64,000 bases of DNA, taken from NCBI GenBank assembly GCA_029706075.1, contig JAINUG010000192.1, positions 1,220,001-1,284,000 on the forward strand. Direction: 5' to 3'. Every line of letters starts with the position of its first letter. Within the stretch, counting starts at the first letter, position 1. Source of the DNA: Aldrovandia affinis (lineage: Eukaryota > Chordata > Actinopteri > Notacanthiformes > Halosauridae). The notes beneath the pieces were generated by a model that did no database searches, had not been told where the DNA came from, and saw only the letters and a list, made by a program, of their open reading frames with translations. The position numbers and the translations under genes are program-made. Below, one piece after another: positions 40,185-53,039 of this stretch.

Positions 40185-41205
40185 ATGTCAGCCATATTTG
40201 AGAGTACATCAGACTCTTCGAAAAAAAGGTTTTAATATGGTTCTTTCCTCTTTCCTACAACCTTTTCAAGGCTGAGGGTGGGGGAGTGCTGACGGACAAC
40301 CAAAGAGAGGGAGATCAATCTCGTTGTTCCACTCCAGTTTGGATTCAGATCTACTGCGGTTCACTCTGGCCTGCTTTACATTCGTGTCAAACGCGCACAA
40401 ACATTAGGCTGTAATTTCAGTTTTAAAGGGCAGGTTTGAATCGTTATCGATATGGAGGGAACGCAGGGGTTGTACGATGCAGAGAGACGGCCTTTCCAAA
40501 GTCCTCCTGCAGAACATGAGCAACATCCACGTTGGCTGGCTGGGACCGGTCATTTGGAAATGCGAAGTTGTGATTAGGGTTGTTGTGTTTTGTGTGGCGT
40601 GCAACCGGAAGGTTATATGTTCAGATCCTACCCGGGGTTGTGCTCCGTAGGCAAGGATGTTTATGGGAACCTGAACTGCTTCCACAAACATCCAGCAGAA
40701 TAAGCTGATGTGTCCAAGTCCACGTCCAAGCTGTTTAAGTCACCCTGTGAAATGCTTTCTGTGGAGTGAATGAATAATGCCATGTGACAGTGGTGTCGTG
40801 ATCAGAGACCAAAGGGATGTGCATAGAATATTGAAAAAACCCAGCCCATTGTGCTCCTGAATAATTCGATTTCTAGCTTATTACCACACACTAGCAATGA
40901 AGTGATGTTTATCAGATAATGAAGGCTAATGAAATACAGAATGAATACAGAGACACCTCCTCACACAGCCCCCTACTCCGCAAACATAAACACACACACA
41001 CACACAGTGTCTACTACACATACACACCCAAAACACGTACCCATGAGAACACCTACCCTGCCACACACTTGCACACATACAGGGTAACACACCCACCCCT
41101 ATATCTCGCCATACACTCCTTGAATTGAATTGAATGGAATGTTTTGAATGGATTTTTTTCATTCAATTCAGTTAAATTCAATGATGCTTTATGATGATTG
41201 GCCAA
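40185..41205. other. Intergenic, only a SINE fragment seen
   Basis: Contains the SINE fragment at 40585-40700 and a CA-rich patch at 40990-41080. No gene was recognised. Confidence 0.6.
40585..40700 (+). repeat. SINE fragment (same family as 25.8 kb)
   Basis: Contains CGTGCAACCGGAAGG, a box B-like GTTCAGATCC, GTAGGCAAGG and CCTGAACTGCTTCC followed by ACATCCAGC. These correspond in order to the complete minus-strand copy at 25785-25992. The tail is absent. Confidence 0.6.
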
Positions 41206-41208
41206 AAC

Positions 41209-41217
41209 CATCACACG

Positions 41218-41282
<65 letters not shown>
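41209..41282. repeat. (CA)n microsatellite
   Basis: CACACGCACG lead-in followed by an uninterrupted CA run. Confidence 0.96.
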
Positions 41283-41284
<2 letters not shown>

Positions 41285-41580
41285 GGCAAACCTTTTATAT
41301 TTTGATTCTGCAAAGCAAAAAGGGCTTGCTTAGTCAAGTAACATCAGTGCTCAGATTGGTCCCGCTCAGACAGCTGTGGTTGGCTGGAGATGCAGGACTG
41401 TGGATAGTGAAAAGCAGAATGGATAGTGAAAAGCAGGGGTGAACGAGAGGATCCTCACTGTGGGGGAGTTAGAGGGCATGGAAGGTCTGTTCATCTCACA
41501 TACAAACTGCATGTGCATCCCTGTGATAAGAGATACGGCACCACAGCTTCATTAATCTACTCTCTACTGGGGCTTCAGCC

Positions 41581-41583
<3 letters not shown>

Positions 41584-41632
<49 letters not shown>

Positions 41633-41758
41633 CTTGTGTCTAAAGAATGTACTATATATATATATATATAGAATCTACTATATATAGTTGAACACACATG
41701 AAAACGTACGCATGCACACACGCACACGCACACGCACACGCACACGCACACACACACA
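41584..41758. repeat. Compound (CT)n-(AT)n-(CACACG)n repeat cluster
   Basis: (CT)n at 41584-41614 runs directly into (AT)n at 41615-41632. A second (AT)n lies at 41654-41670, and a CACACG/CA array at 41713-41758. Confidence 0.95.
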
Positions 41759-41759
41759 T

Positions 41760-44700
41760 TCAAAACATTTGCATCTGGAATTCTGGAGTCCTATGCTTGC
41801 GAAGTTCCCAGGTGGAAGCGATTGTCTATTTAGCAGGGCAGAGAGAGGCTTTCAATAAAGCAGCTCCGTTCCCTGGCCAGTGAAGTGATCAGTCACCTCC
41901 CTGCCCCTAAGGCCCTCGTCACACCTGCTCAAGCTCAAACACTTAAAAGCGTGATGACCTTTCATAATAATGAGATCATGGACCCTGCAGTTGCACTGTG
42001 TTCAGACTAATATCTCATCTTTAAAGACTGCGTGTAAAGTATGTGCGTATAGTCATGTCTGAGGTCTCACCCTGCGCAGACCTGTGACTGAGATAGAAGG
42101 GCCAGTGACACACGGAAGATAAACGCTTAGTCGCCACTCTTTACGGTGAGATTTGGATGCAACTGCTCCTTAGTTTAGCCCGTATTATGGGAACGCATTT
42201 AATCTCTTTGAGGAAAAATATCCAATAAAGGAGTAATTAACATCACTTTCTTTACAAAAGTTTAATGAATGGTTAACTGGAGGCTTAAGACTTTGTGAAA
42301 AATTAATTGGAAAGCATTAAGTGTTTAATTAATTTGCAATTAGGCTTTTGTTCAGGAGCTTAATTTCAGCATGATTAAACCACGTAGCTGTACACAATGC
42401 AGTCGTCCAATATAAATCGAACCGCACCTGCCAAATGGTCCTAGAATCAACCAATAGGGAAAATGTCCTTGACTGGACTCTTTTTTACCAATTGTACATT
42501 TTTGAAATCGTCAAATTTTTTGCAGTTTTGTTCAGTCGTAGACAATTCTGACTCCTTCGAGAATTACTGGCTGAAGTATATTTAATGCCTGCTTCTGTTA
42601 TATTTTCAAGCTGTCAACACTCAGGTGGTGTAAATCCTTAAGGGACCTGGGGATTAGCTTCTTGAGGAGAATTGTTGATTGTTGATGCTAACTGAACAAA
42701 TTATATATTCAGTCTATACCCATGTACGGACACTGCAGCAGTACCGTCTCCTGAAAGGGGGTCTTGTCTTCACCAGCGCTTGAGTTTGCGCTAGTCAACA
42801 GACAGGGAGGTGACGTAAACATCTCAAGTTGTGACGGTCTGCCATCCGTTAATTTACGACAGCTGGAGAGGCTAATCCTGTACACTTTCAAAACCCTGCT
42901 CCTGTCCTCCCACATCAAAGCGTTTACTGAGCGTTTTCTTACTCATCGACCAATCACACCTCGGCAACACGCTCTGTCTCCATAATCCTATCACAATGTG
43001 GACCTTGGATAACCCGTCGTGGAACGGTCTTGAATGATTCTAGAGACGTTCCTTTCAGGCTTTTGTGTAAATGATCTCACTGCAAACTGCATCTTAATGC
43101 AACTAGAGAACAGCACATCTATAAATCAAATAAATAAATAACATCCTGATGAATCTGTGAGTGAGGGAGGAGAAATGAAGGGATGAAGGAATACACATTT
43201 TTATTTTATTTTTATGCCAGCTCTCTTTTTATCTTAGCTCCTCAAAGGAAAATCCTCACAACTACAGTTTGAACATAAAATATGTATATTTAGGAACACA
43301 AGATTTATTTGAGCTGCTTTTGAATTTCTAACTGGCACCAGGACATTGTTTGAAGTGTTGTTTTTGGTCATTAAAAAGCAATTCGTACATTCTGTTTACC
43401 AGCCTTATAACTTCTGTAACCTGATTAAACTTATTAATATGTAGTAAATCAATTATGTCTGTAGTGTGAGTAATTGCTCAGAGCACTTGTGCCATATTAG
43501 TGTTTATTAAAGTTGAGCACTGGGCCATAACAAGGAACTATAATCCATGTTCTGTCACGTGAGGGAGAGGATGTGTTTTTGAAGGGCAATTTAAGCAGCT
43601 ATGTGCAAATTCTTACGAAAAAGGAAAGAAAGAAATAAACAACACATTGACCCATTCAGGAATAAAGCCACTGAAAACAGAGTTGCAGGATAATTTACTA
43701 ACTCATTACACTGAGAACAAATGTAATGGGATGAGAAGCACTGGCCAATTCTAATGAGTCACCCTTCCACTTCTGAGGAAAGAAACAGTTGGCTAATTTA
43801 TTTTGTGCTATTCATCTGACAAATCACAGATTATGCCAAACCTGGATTGAGTCATTGTGAATGAGACAGCAATAAAAACCGGCTTGTAACAAAATAATTC
43901 TTTTATTTAATGTAGTTCTTTAATCCTTGTTCAATTTTATTTTCTCTTCACTATATATACTTATTTGTACACATTGATTTGATGTGCTGAACACAGCAAA
44001 CATTCTAAAATGTGTTCAAAAATTCTAACTGCCATCAAGTAAAAGCTCATGAATTCCAGCTTGAAGGTTGTTCTTGAGTCCCTACATGAAGCGTTTTACT
44101 GTGGGCTAATAAATGTGGGAACCAGCATTGGTGTATACAGCTCATTAGCTAATTGAGCCGGGGCAACTGGTGGAAACAACCTGCATACACACAGGCCCTC
44201 CAGGACTGGAACTGCCCACCCCTGTTCTACACCCCTTCATTCTCATCTCTCATGAGAGTGGGTCAAGTAGGTACCAGCAAAGAGCCAGCTGACACCCTCT
44301 AGTGGCAGGGAGAGTGCTGGGTGGAACCTTGCAACCCTTAAGTGAGCTTTGAAAGGTCCATTGATTTTACAATGTGTACATTATTTGAGTGCAGGTGTGT
44401 GGGTGCACAAAGACGTTCAATACAAGTGTTGTCAATGAATGAATAGATGCTTCTATTTTATGGACAGTGTGTTGGCCAACGGTGTCACGGAGATGTCCAG
44501 TTTTTATTCATATTTATTTGCTGGGTAAATGTGCTTATCTAGGTTGATTTATGGTAGGCCACATAGTGTATTTGTATGTCTATTTTATGTTGTATATAAG
44601 GATGTATATAGTCTTCTTAAAAGACTCACAATATTGAAGTGAATTCATTCAACTGACACCAAACACCCAGACAAATTAATAATGCATTAAATGACCGAAG

Positions 44701-45220
44701 CTGGGCTTATCTTGGCTGATGTTTAAGACCTCAGTCTAAATATAAAATGCTTGTATGACTTACCAGTAATCCTGTGCGCTGCAGTGTGATGTTTGACATG
44801 AAGGTGACATCCTTCCCTTACCGAGGCCAACATATCAGCTGTTAACCCTGTAGGTAAGAAATTCTTCTCTGTGGTGTCTTTTGTCACCTGCATTCTGGAA
44901 AAAGGTTTCCTACTACCTGTTTGACTAAGACAGAGAATCGGCGGGCACAAGAGCATGATTAGAAGGACTGTCAGAAATGACGGTTGCGGTGCATTTAAAT
45001 TATTTTTTAACATGACATTTCCTCGCTTTGAGAGAGAGAGAGAGATTATGTAGTTTATTGTTTTGTGTCCTGAGGACAATGGCTGAAGGTCTTTTGTTCA
45101 TTTCTGTCTTTATGCGCATGCCCTCTCTCTCCCTGTGAGAGCGAAAAATAAAACTCCAATCCCTGCGTCCTGCTGTTCCGTTCCCTTCCTGGTTGTGTCT
45201 GACAGTGTGTCACACACAAT
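41760..45220. other. Intergenic, no gene seen
   Basis: No mobile element or exon was recognised. The segment 42120-42420 is dense in TTAATT/ATTAAT motifs and free of simple repeats, a candidate regulatory element. A short stretch at 44160-44222 ends CCAGGACTGGAACTGCCCAC and resembles a dispersed fish repeat. Confidence 0.5.
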
Positions 45221-45222
45221 GA

Positions 45223-45283
<61 letters not shown>

Positions 45284-45291
45284 ATAATAAT
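45223..45291. repeat. (ACT)n trinucleotide microsatellite
   Basis: About 20 consecutive ACT units followed by AAT units. Frames through it give poly-Val, poly-Tyr or poly-Leu artefacts. Confidence 0.96.
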
Positions 45292-45294
45292 GAT

Positions 45295-47500
45295 AATATA
45301 TTACATAATGAAAAAAATTTGACCATTGCAAAATGTATTATTCTTTCAAGTACAGATATAATTTTAAACATGTAACATTTAACATACACACACATTTCAC
45401 ACACAAATCTTACAAAACCCAAAGTGAACAAATCCCTTAAATAAACACAAATAAATACATTCATATATAATGAATACTTGCTCTTGCTTTCTTGTTAGGG
45501 GACAATTTCAAGGCGGAACACTCAAGAAAGTTCAGGGTATGCTGGGCACCTTTGGGGTATTTCACAACAAAAAGAAAATAGGTAGCATTCAGAAAACTGA
45601 TTGCCAGTGTTGCATCGACCTCTTTAGATGGACCAACAGTGGTCACACCGTTCATCATCACTGCCACTGTATGCAAGTTTTTCTAGATAAATAGCTAAAT
45701 ATGTTTGTGCATATGTATACCTGGGGTGAATATGCTAAAACAGGGTGGAGATTTTGTCAATTAGGCTGATTAAGAATTCCGTCTGATTTACTAAAGCATG
45801 CCTTATTTGCGACTCTCCTGTTTACATGAGAATTTTAAGAACTCTGAAAGCAGGTAGTATTTTGCTGAGTGCTGATATAGCCTAGGCATTTCACAATTAG
45901 CGTTTTGTATTGTACTCTCCCAGGTGCTAGGCACTGTCCCACTGATGCAAAACAAAGAATCACAAACATTGTTGCAAAGTACCCTGGTTCATGTCACTAG
46001 AGCTTTATTTTAAGGAATACCTGTATCTACAGATAGCTAAATCTGGCCCCCAGTCTTTTACCGCATCCAAATTTGGACTGTATGAAATGAAGTTCTAGTA
46101 AAATTCATAAGCAAAAACCATTTGCAATATTTCACTTGACCAACTCCGTGCTGATCATTATTGCAAAGGCTCATGAAGTTAATTGCCAATGGAATCTATG
46201 TGGTTGCCATCACTATTGCAAATGCAAGCTGGAAGCTGAATGATTTAATGTGATATAAAGGTCTGCTGCATAGGTATGTACATGTCTGTAAATTTGTGCA
46301 AAAACACTTTTGGTTGTGACAATGGTATTGTTACTGCAGCTAAGATAATTATATGCATTTTGTAAATCCCACCCATCCACATCTCATGGTCTGGTGTGAT
46401 CCCATCCCTGGACTCCAAGCCCAAAATAAAATACTTCAAGGTTCCTAATGCAATGCACAGAGTGTCTTGAGAAGCCCCTTTTCAATGCATATCTGTTGTA
46501 TGGCAATGTATTCTACTGATTCATTGACAAATGGCAGGAAGCTTATTTGCAGTGTATTACCTGCGCGTACGTCCAGAGGGTATTCAATGGGTGGTGTGGG
46601 TCAAATGCAACTGGCCTTTCACCATACTGCTTTGGTAAGGTTAACTATGTAAGGTTAACTATGTAAGGTTAACTATCTCTGATTATTTTGGATGCCAATA
46701 TGTTGCTAATATAATATTTCACAGAAGAATATAGCTGAAACTCACATCACTCCTATGGCTCCATTTCACCCTGTTCTCATTTAGACTGGAGGTAATTAAA
46801 AGTGCTAATCTTTTCAAAATATTGTCATTGTATAAGGCAGTGTGTTGCATTCAGGGAAAGTGGGGCTCTTTGACCCTGGTAAAAGGCAGATGGGAGTGAA
46901 ACGTCGAGACACTTTCCACTGTGTGTCAGAGGTACTTTAATAGCAGAAAATCACTCCTGCGAAAGCCCTGTTTTGACACATTGGTGAAAAGCACAAAGGG
47001 TTTTTTCCCTCACCTCTGCTGTTAGCTGGGGCCGGTCCTAAATCGGAAGGTGACAGCTTTGTGCTCAGCGAGGTCTTGAAATAATTCCTATTCCTTGTTT
47101 TCTTTGAGTCTATGTCAGTTCTGATCATACGGTCATACGAGGGATAAAAAAAATGTTTAAAAGTTCGCTCATTCTCATACTTTTTTCCTGTCAAAATATG
47201 CATTTGCCATTTTCTTTCAGGCTTAGACATGTCTGTGACAGGCCTTAATAAAGACGCAGCAGGTAAAAATAGAGACGGCGTTTTTTCTTTCAAACTTCTT
47301 TGGTGTATAAAGAGCTAATGGACCCTGATCTGTTGTCTAAGAAAATACGGAAAAAAGAAAGGAAAGAAAGAAAGCACACAAAAGAAAATACAATTAAGGA
47401 AAGGACTGATTCTCTTCCCTGTGCTAACGATGCATGCACATGCACATCTCAAACATAACTGTATTTATAGAGAAGGTCAGCCATTATAAGCCATGTCCCC
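45295..47500. other. Intergenic, no gene seen
   Basis: The only structure seen is a perfect triple repeat of GTAAGGTTAACTAT at 46635-46676. Confidence 0.55.
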
Positions 47501-47508
47501 CTTTTTTT

Positions 47509-47600
47509 GGGGGGTGGAGGGGGGGTTAAAGGGATATGTGCCAATGGGTGGTGGGCGGGGGGTGTGAGTTGTCATGTGTTTGTGGAGGGGGTGGGGGGGA
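47509..47600 (+). repeat. G-run cluster (quadruplex-prone)
   Basis: At least six runs of three or more G within 92 bp, including G6 and G7 runs, on the plus strand. Confidence 0.75.
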
Positions 47601-47974
47601 TCTTAAGGAGTCACATACATAAACTTACCAAAAATGAAATGACATAACAGGAACGCCCTGTAAATACATGAGAGCGCAGACATGCACACGCTGTCCAAGT
47701 GATGCCAGCCACTCTTTTTCACTCCGCAGTCCAGCAGCTGAGCTGCGCACCCATTGCACCAGACTGTGCTTCAAGTGCAGGTGGTGCGAGCAGACTGCAG
47801 TTGCCCAAATGACCAGAGGAGTCACTCTTGTGCAGTGAGGCACTGCTGGCACGGTAACTGCGCGGTCCAGCTGCTGCGTTGCTGGGTGAAAAGGAGCGCT
47901 AGCTGGCTGGGCACTCTTTTGAGGACACAAGTACTACACTACACCCTCGTGAATTCATGGTCATTTTTTTCCAT

Positions 47975-48065
47975 CAACTGGAAAATGTCCACTGTTAAGC
48001 GCTGTATGACAACCTGATTGTAAATGATGCTCTACAAACTAATAATGATTGATTCATTGATTCAT
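47975..48065 (+). repeat. Possible SINE/LINE tail
   Basis: TGTTAAGCGCTGTATGACAA followed by TTGTAAATGATGCTCTACAA and GATTGATTCATTGATTC. It resembles the AAGCGCTTTGTGACAAC...CTATATAAATAAA...TTGATTGA end of fish retroposons. The upstream body (from about 47640) was not identified. Confidence 0.4.
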
Positions 48066-48069
48066 CGAT

Positions 48070-48985
48070 ATTGGTCTGCACCCAGAGCATTTTGATTGTT
48101 CTAGCTGTTCTGATTGGCTTACAGAGAGAACGTTCAAAATAGTACTATAGTACTTTTTAGAGAGCGCACTCCTGTATTGGGAGGTAATGTAAAAAAAAAA
48201 AAAAAAAAAGTGTTAATGGCTTTTTATATGCAATACGCTCATTTCAGCCCTGGTTCAAAATGGCTTTTATCTGCAAGAGATGGATCATGGAATATTTATG
48301 GGGAATGTTTTTTAATGTTTTAATGTTTCTTATATCTTTTTCACTTCAAACCCTGCTGCAGATGGTGTTTAAAACACCATGCTGTGTCAGATGAATAAAT
48401 ATATAATTGATACAGGGACGAATGGAAAAATATATTTCATATACAGAGTCACTGAATAAAGTAAGACAGTTTAAACCGTTTAGAGACACGGTTCTCCACG
48501 TCGGAAGCCGCCTGAGAGTATAGCCAGGATTCTTTTGTTCTTATTTGTCGTTAATTTTGACTTACAAGGAAATATAAGTGTTTCATTTTTTTCTTCACAA
48601 ACTTGGTTTGGGGATTTCAGCAAACATCAAAATGAACTTACCGAACTGTGTTTGTGAGCAACAAAAAACACTTGAATAATGTATTTAGGTGTTAACCTCA
48701 CCCACTGCAGGCAGTACAAATATGCAAATAAATATGATCATGAAATCATAGTTTGGCCAAAGCAAACTCTACGTAGGTATGCAATATCTAATTCAAAAGT
48801 GCTAGATATACCACATAATTTCACAGATGTTTCACATAAAAGGACGTCAATTTATTATGTTGTATTGTTTTCCAAAGAAACAATATCCACTCTCCTCAAA
48901 CTGCAGATGGTTACAAACAAACAAATAAAAGACGAAAGATACCACTTTCCACTATTATGTCAATAATTTGTTGAAAAGAGCGTCA
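48070..48985. other. Intergenic, no gene seen
   Basis: Contains an A19-type homopolymer near 48191-48210. Nothing else was recognised. Confidence 0.55.
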
Positions 48986-49185
48986 TACCTACGTTGATAT
49001 ATGGTGGCATATCTTTGTTGCTATGGGGTTGCTTTGCACTGATCCAGGGGCTCTTGTGAAGGTCTATGGAATCATGAACTCAGGCAAGGACTAAGACACT
49101 TTGGCTGGAAACCTGGTTCCCTCTGCCAGGAAGCTAAAACTTGGCCATGAATGCATCTTTCAGCAAGACAATAATCCCAAGCATA

Positions 49186-49737
49186 CAGTACCAGTCAAAA
49201 GTTTGAGTACACCTTCCATCTGGACTACGGCTAATCGGGCACTCCTTCATTCTTCAGCAAGATAACGACCCGAAACACACCTTGAAGTTGTGCAAGAACT
49301 ACCTGGTGAAGGAGGAACGTGAAGGACAACTCAAACTGATGTCCTGGCCTGCCCAATGTCCAGACCTCAATCTCATAGAAATTATATGGGACGAACTGGA
49401 CAGAAGAGTCAAAGCAAAGCAACCCACAGGTTTCTCTGGGAATTGCTGCAGGAGAGCTAGGAAGACATATCGGGTGATTTCCTGCTGAAACTTATTAACC
49501 GAATGGCCCGTGTTTGTGAGGCTGTTATCACGGCAAAGGGTGGCTATTTTGAGGAATCCAAGGTTCAATTTTCAATATAATTTTCTTGAACATTTCTTTG
49601 ATGTTCATTTTGTTCATTGTTACATGTGTTTTTTGTCATTTTAAAGTATTTACAGAAACGTATACGGTGTAAATCATTGTCAATTATGAGATAAACCTAG
49701 TTTCCAGCAGGTGTACTCAAACTTTTGACTGGTACTG
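49186..49737 (+). mobile_element. Internally deleted Tc1-type element (DD38E), 552 bp
   Basis: Terminal inverted repeats CAGTACCAGTCAAAAGTTTG plus AGTACACCT, 29 bp perfect. A TA dinucleotide flanks each end (49184-49185, 49738-49739). It retains only the C-terminal third of a transposase. Confidence 0.9.
49249..49488 (+). pseudogene. Tc1-type transposase C-terminal part, D(38)E spacing
   Basis: Reads FxLQQDNDPKHTLKLCKN then WPAQCPDLNLIEIIWDELDR. The second catalytic Asp (codon 49261-49263) and the Glu of LNLIE are separated by 38 residues. Classical Tc1 has 34; 38 is the spacing described for the Intruder (DD38E) group. The N-terminal helix-turn-helix and the first Asp are deleted. The frame ends early at TGA 49486-49488, after a frame change following GFSGN. 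Confidence 0.75.
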
Positions 49738-49741
49738 TACC

Positions 49742-50320
49742 TCAAAATCAACCAAGAAATGACCACAAAGTTATTGCTTTATTAAGGATGAATATCTGCA
49801 CCATATTCCTATCCCAAAGTGCTACCAGTAGGTGGTAATGCCTGGACAGATCTCTCTCAGTGATTCCAAATATCATTCATTATCCACCGCCACTCTCCAT
49901 AGTCCTCCATAATTAGCCGAGAGGCAAGAGTGAGCAGAAGGCAGTGAGTGCAGACCATAATTTCATGTATGGTAATTGGATATGCTTTTAGAGCACCATA
50001 ATGCACAGCTTGGGTGTGAGTGGTACAGTTGTTTGGTGTGTCTGATCCACTCGGGGCATCGCCAGGTGATTTGAGTTTATGGCCATAGCGACAACTGGGT
50101 AACCTGGGGAAGTTGGCTACCCCTGAAGTAGGTCGGACTGACCAGCAGATGTTAATATTTCTAAAAATATTTATGAATACAGTCATACTTTGTCACATTA
50201 GGCCTCAGCACTTCTCAGCACTGAATCATTTAGCTTCAGTGCTCAATGCTTAACACACCGATTAATTTTTCTTTTTATATATTTTTGGTAAGTGGACTAC
50301 AGATGATACTTCATGTTCAG
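49742..50320. other. Intergenic, no gene seen
   Basis: No recognised element. Confidence 0.5.
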
Positions 50321-50329
50321 TACTGTCAG

Positions 50330-50905
50330 CAGAGCAAGAGGTTAAAGGTACATTTCTCACTGATATGTGAAATGCATTTTCACACAATGAGTTATCATTG
50401 CATGGAATAGCTTAGCAGGTCAATGGTAGGCCAGGCTGAAGGTAGGAAAAGACATTAAGACGTTTAATCTATTCAAGCTTAGCTTGAGACTAAGGGGGGA
50501 TTTGATTTAGGTTTTCAATTCATAAGAAAGATGAATGATTCTTTTGAAAAATAAAATTTAAGATTTTTCAGGTTGAGTTCAGTTAGCAGAACAAGAGGGC
50601 ACAGGTGGAAATAAGTTAAAGGTAAATTCTGCGCTGATATCAGAAAGTATTTTTCCATTTTTTTACACAGAGAGTTGTCAATGCCTGGAACAGCGTGCCA
50701 GGCCATGAAGTGGAGGCAGAGGCATGTGGCGTATCCAGGTCCAGGCTTGATGCAGTGCTGGGTACTCCCTAGACTAGGAAATGACAATCCTAGATGGGCC
50801 GAACGGGGTGTCCTGGTCATTAAGTATTCTTATGTTCTTACAAATGTGCTGAATGGACTGTTCTCGTCTTCAAACATCCTTATGTTGTTGCATCTTTGTT
50901 CTACT
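50330..50905 (+). mobile_element. CR1-like LINE 3' ends, at least two copies in tandem
   Basis: 50609-50850 encodes a TQRVVNAWN-like and AFKSRLDAVLG-like C-terminus as decayed nucleotides, then the 3' end GATGGGCCGAACGGGGTGTC...ATTCTTATGTTCTTA. A more decayed copy of the same segment lies at 50330-50430 (GGTTAAAGGTACATTTCTCA). A third 3' end, CTGAATGGACTGTTCTCGTC...CTTATGTTGTTG, follows at 50850-50895. All are 5'-truncated. Confidence 0.6.
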
Positions 50906-50909
50906 GGAG

Positions 50910-52705
50910 AGTTCAAAGGTCAAGGGAAAGGATAATGTTGGGCCTGATGGAGATAACGTACAGTCAACACACCATTACTGCACAGCTTTTCTGTGGTTTA
51001 TGGACTGGATTCAATCAGCATGCATGTGTCCTTAACCTTGGCTTACAAATAAATGCTAATCAAGTGTTCATTTTGTTTCTTCACAAACACGGTTTGTGAA
51101 TTCAGCAAGTGTCAAAATTAACTGCCCAAACTGTTTGTGAAAAAAAAAAACCTGAATTTTTAGCACTTTTTAACCTTTATTCATAAGGCAAGTAAGTGAA
51201 GGAGATGTGCTGACAGAATCCAGGGAATAACAATCTCAAATATAAAGATGCCTCTCTGATTAAAAGTTCATTTTGTATTTTTTCCCCAGTGCGCATATTT
51301 GAAGCATATTGCCGTCCAGATGTTTTGAGTATTCCCTCTAACTGCCACCAAAGGCCTTCTGAATCTTTTGAACAATTTTATTGTATACATGTACACAGTC
51401 TGCTCCGTGATGACCACTACTCTAACCACTTATATTTTCCTTCATTAAACCATAAGGCTGAAGGAGATCAAAGGATTTAAAACTAAGGGAGCAGAAGGAT
51501 ACCGCCGAAGTAATCCTCACCAATCAAGCTTAACATTAATAAAATATAATTTCGAAAATAAGAGGCATGAATTATTCCTGAGGTCAGAAACAGCATGTTT
51601 TAAGTGTGCACTCTTTGACTGAATATAAATGAGCAAACACACAACAACAAACACTGATCACCAAGTGGAACGAGAGCGTTATTATGAGCAATGAAAGATT
51701 CTGTTGCGCAGATAACACACAGTCGACTCCAAAATGATACACACCCTCGATAAGGATGAGCCAAGAAGTCTGTATAAAATAAACACCGGAGGTAATGAGC
51801 CCTATTGTATGTTAAAAAATTATATTATAAGTGTCTTCCTTCAGCTCCAGAGTTCTGCAAAAGCAATGCTTGCGCACTGTGTGTCATAACTGGTTTCTCT
51901 CACAGAAAGACATCAGGGCTCAGGTGCAAATGGAAACAAAAATACATGCATCAAGGATGCACTTTGCCTTACTTCCAGCGTTAATGACTTTTACGATTTA
52001 CAGTAACAATAATTGACATTATTAATTTAAGCTGCAGGCAAAACATTGGTCGTACTTAATTGTTTGCTTTTTACAAATTTGGGTCCACAAAACATATCAG
52101 GTGTTACAGATGTGTGTATACAAATACACTGACATTTTTTCATTCGATTATGTTGTGAAACAAAATGTTTTGAAATCGTCCTTTTTGAATGTCTGTCTCT
52201 TTTGGTAATACTATGTCTATGAAGGATTCTGTATAAGGTCTACATAATAATCTTAACAAAAGCGTTTTCAATGTAAAAAAAAAAGTTATACTCTATCCAT
52301 CTGTAAAAATGCATGATTTGCACATTCTTTATGGAGTGTTCCATTTTCAAACACATAATATAAAAGTCATATGAGTTATTGTATATACACTTTATAGAGA
52401 TTTTTAGAGAATACGCTGGAACTGCCCACTTCATGTCTCTTCGACACAACATTTGAAGAAACTAGATGAGAGATGAGACTGATGAAGAAACAGGGCCAAA
52501 TTACCTGAAGTAATCTAAAACATGGGTAGCATTGTTTTGGATTAGTGCTTGTTTCGTTTCTTTGAAATGTTCGTAAAGGTTTAATTGTACCTTGGTATTG
52601 TGATGGGTTAGAGATCTAACACGTCTCACACATATGGAAACACTTTTGTGAGGACGCAACACACTGGCGCCCACTGCCCACTGGGCCCCCTTTCAAATGG
52701 GCAAA
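50910..52705. other. Intergenic, no gene seen
   Basis: No recognised exon or element. 51120-51160 and 52275-52290 hold short homopolymers. Confidence 0.55.
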
Positions 52706-52715
52706 TGGGCATGAC

Positions 52716-53030
52716 CAGGGGCGGTGCTAGGGGCGGGAGACAGTGGGGGCTTAGCCCACAGACAGAGACAAGGCATACATGACGTGGGACTGTGGTGTCC
52801 AGTGGTTTATCGCGGTGCTTTGTTCCATTACATTACGGTTCTGATTACAGAGTCAGAAGAAGGCTAGGGAGGAAAAATGTCACACATCTTGTGGTTATTA
52901 AAAAGAATATATATATATTTCAGCAGGGGAACAGTCAGTCTGAGCCTCCCCACTCACACAATAGATCCGGGGCTTTTCTAAGAACATTCGGGGCTTAATC
53001 CCATTAAGCCATCCCCTCGCGCCGCCCCTG
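52716..53030. mobile_element. hAT-type MITE, 315 bp
   Basis: Imperfect inverted ends CAGGGGCGGTGCTAGGGG versus CAGGGGCGGCGCGAGGGG. The flanking 8-mers GGCATGAC (52708-52715) and GGCGTGAC (53031-53038) differ by one base, consistent with an aged 8-bp target duplication. No coding capacity. Confidence 0.85.
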
Positions 53031-53039
53031 GGCGTGACC

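Larger units (their letters stand above)
48995..49780 (+). pseudogene. Old Tc1-like transposase remnant, split by a younger element
   Basis: Left part (about 48995-49185) reads GGISLLLWGCFALIQGL and, before the break, CIFQQDNNPKH. These are the VMMWGCFS and QQDNxPKHT blocks of Tc1 transposase. Right part resumes after 49739 with SKSTKK-like sequence. The break lies exactly at the TA-flanked insertion at 49186-49737. Stops are present. Confidence 0.65.

Noticed and set aside
45210..45464. Poly-Val frame
   Set aside because: Translation of the (ACT)n microsatellite.
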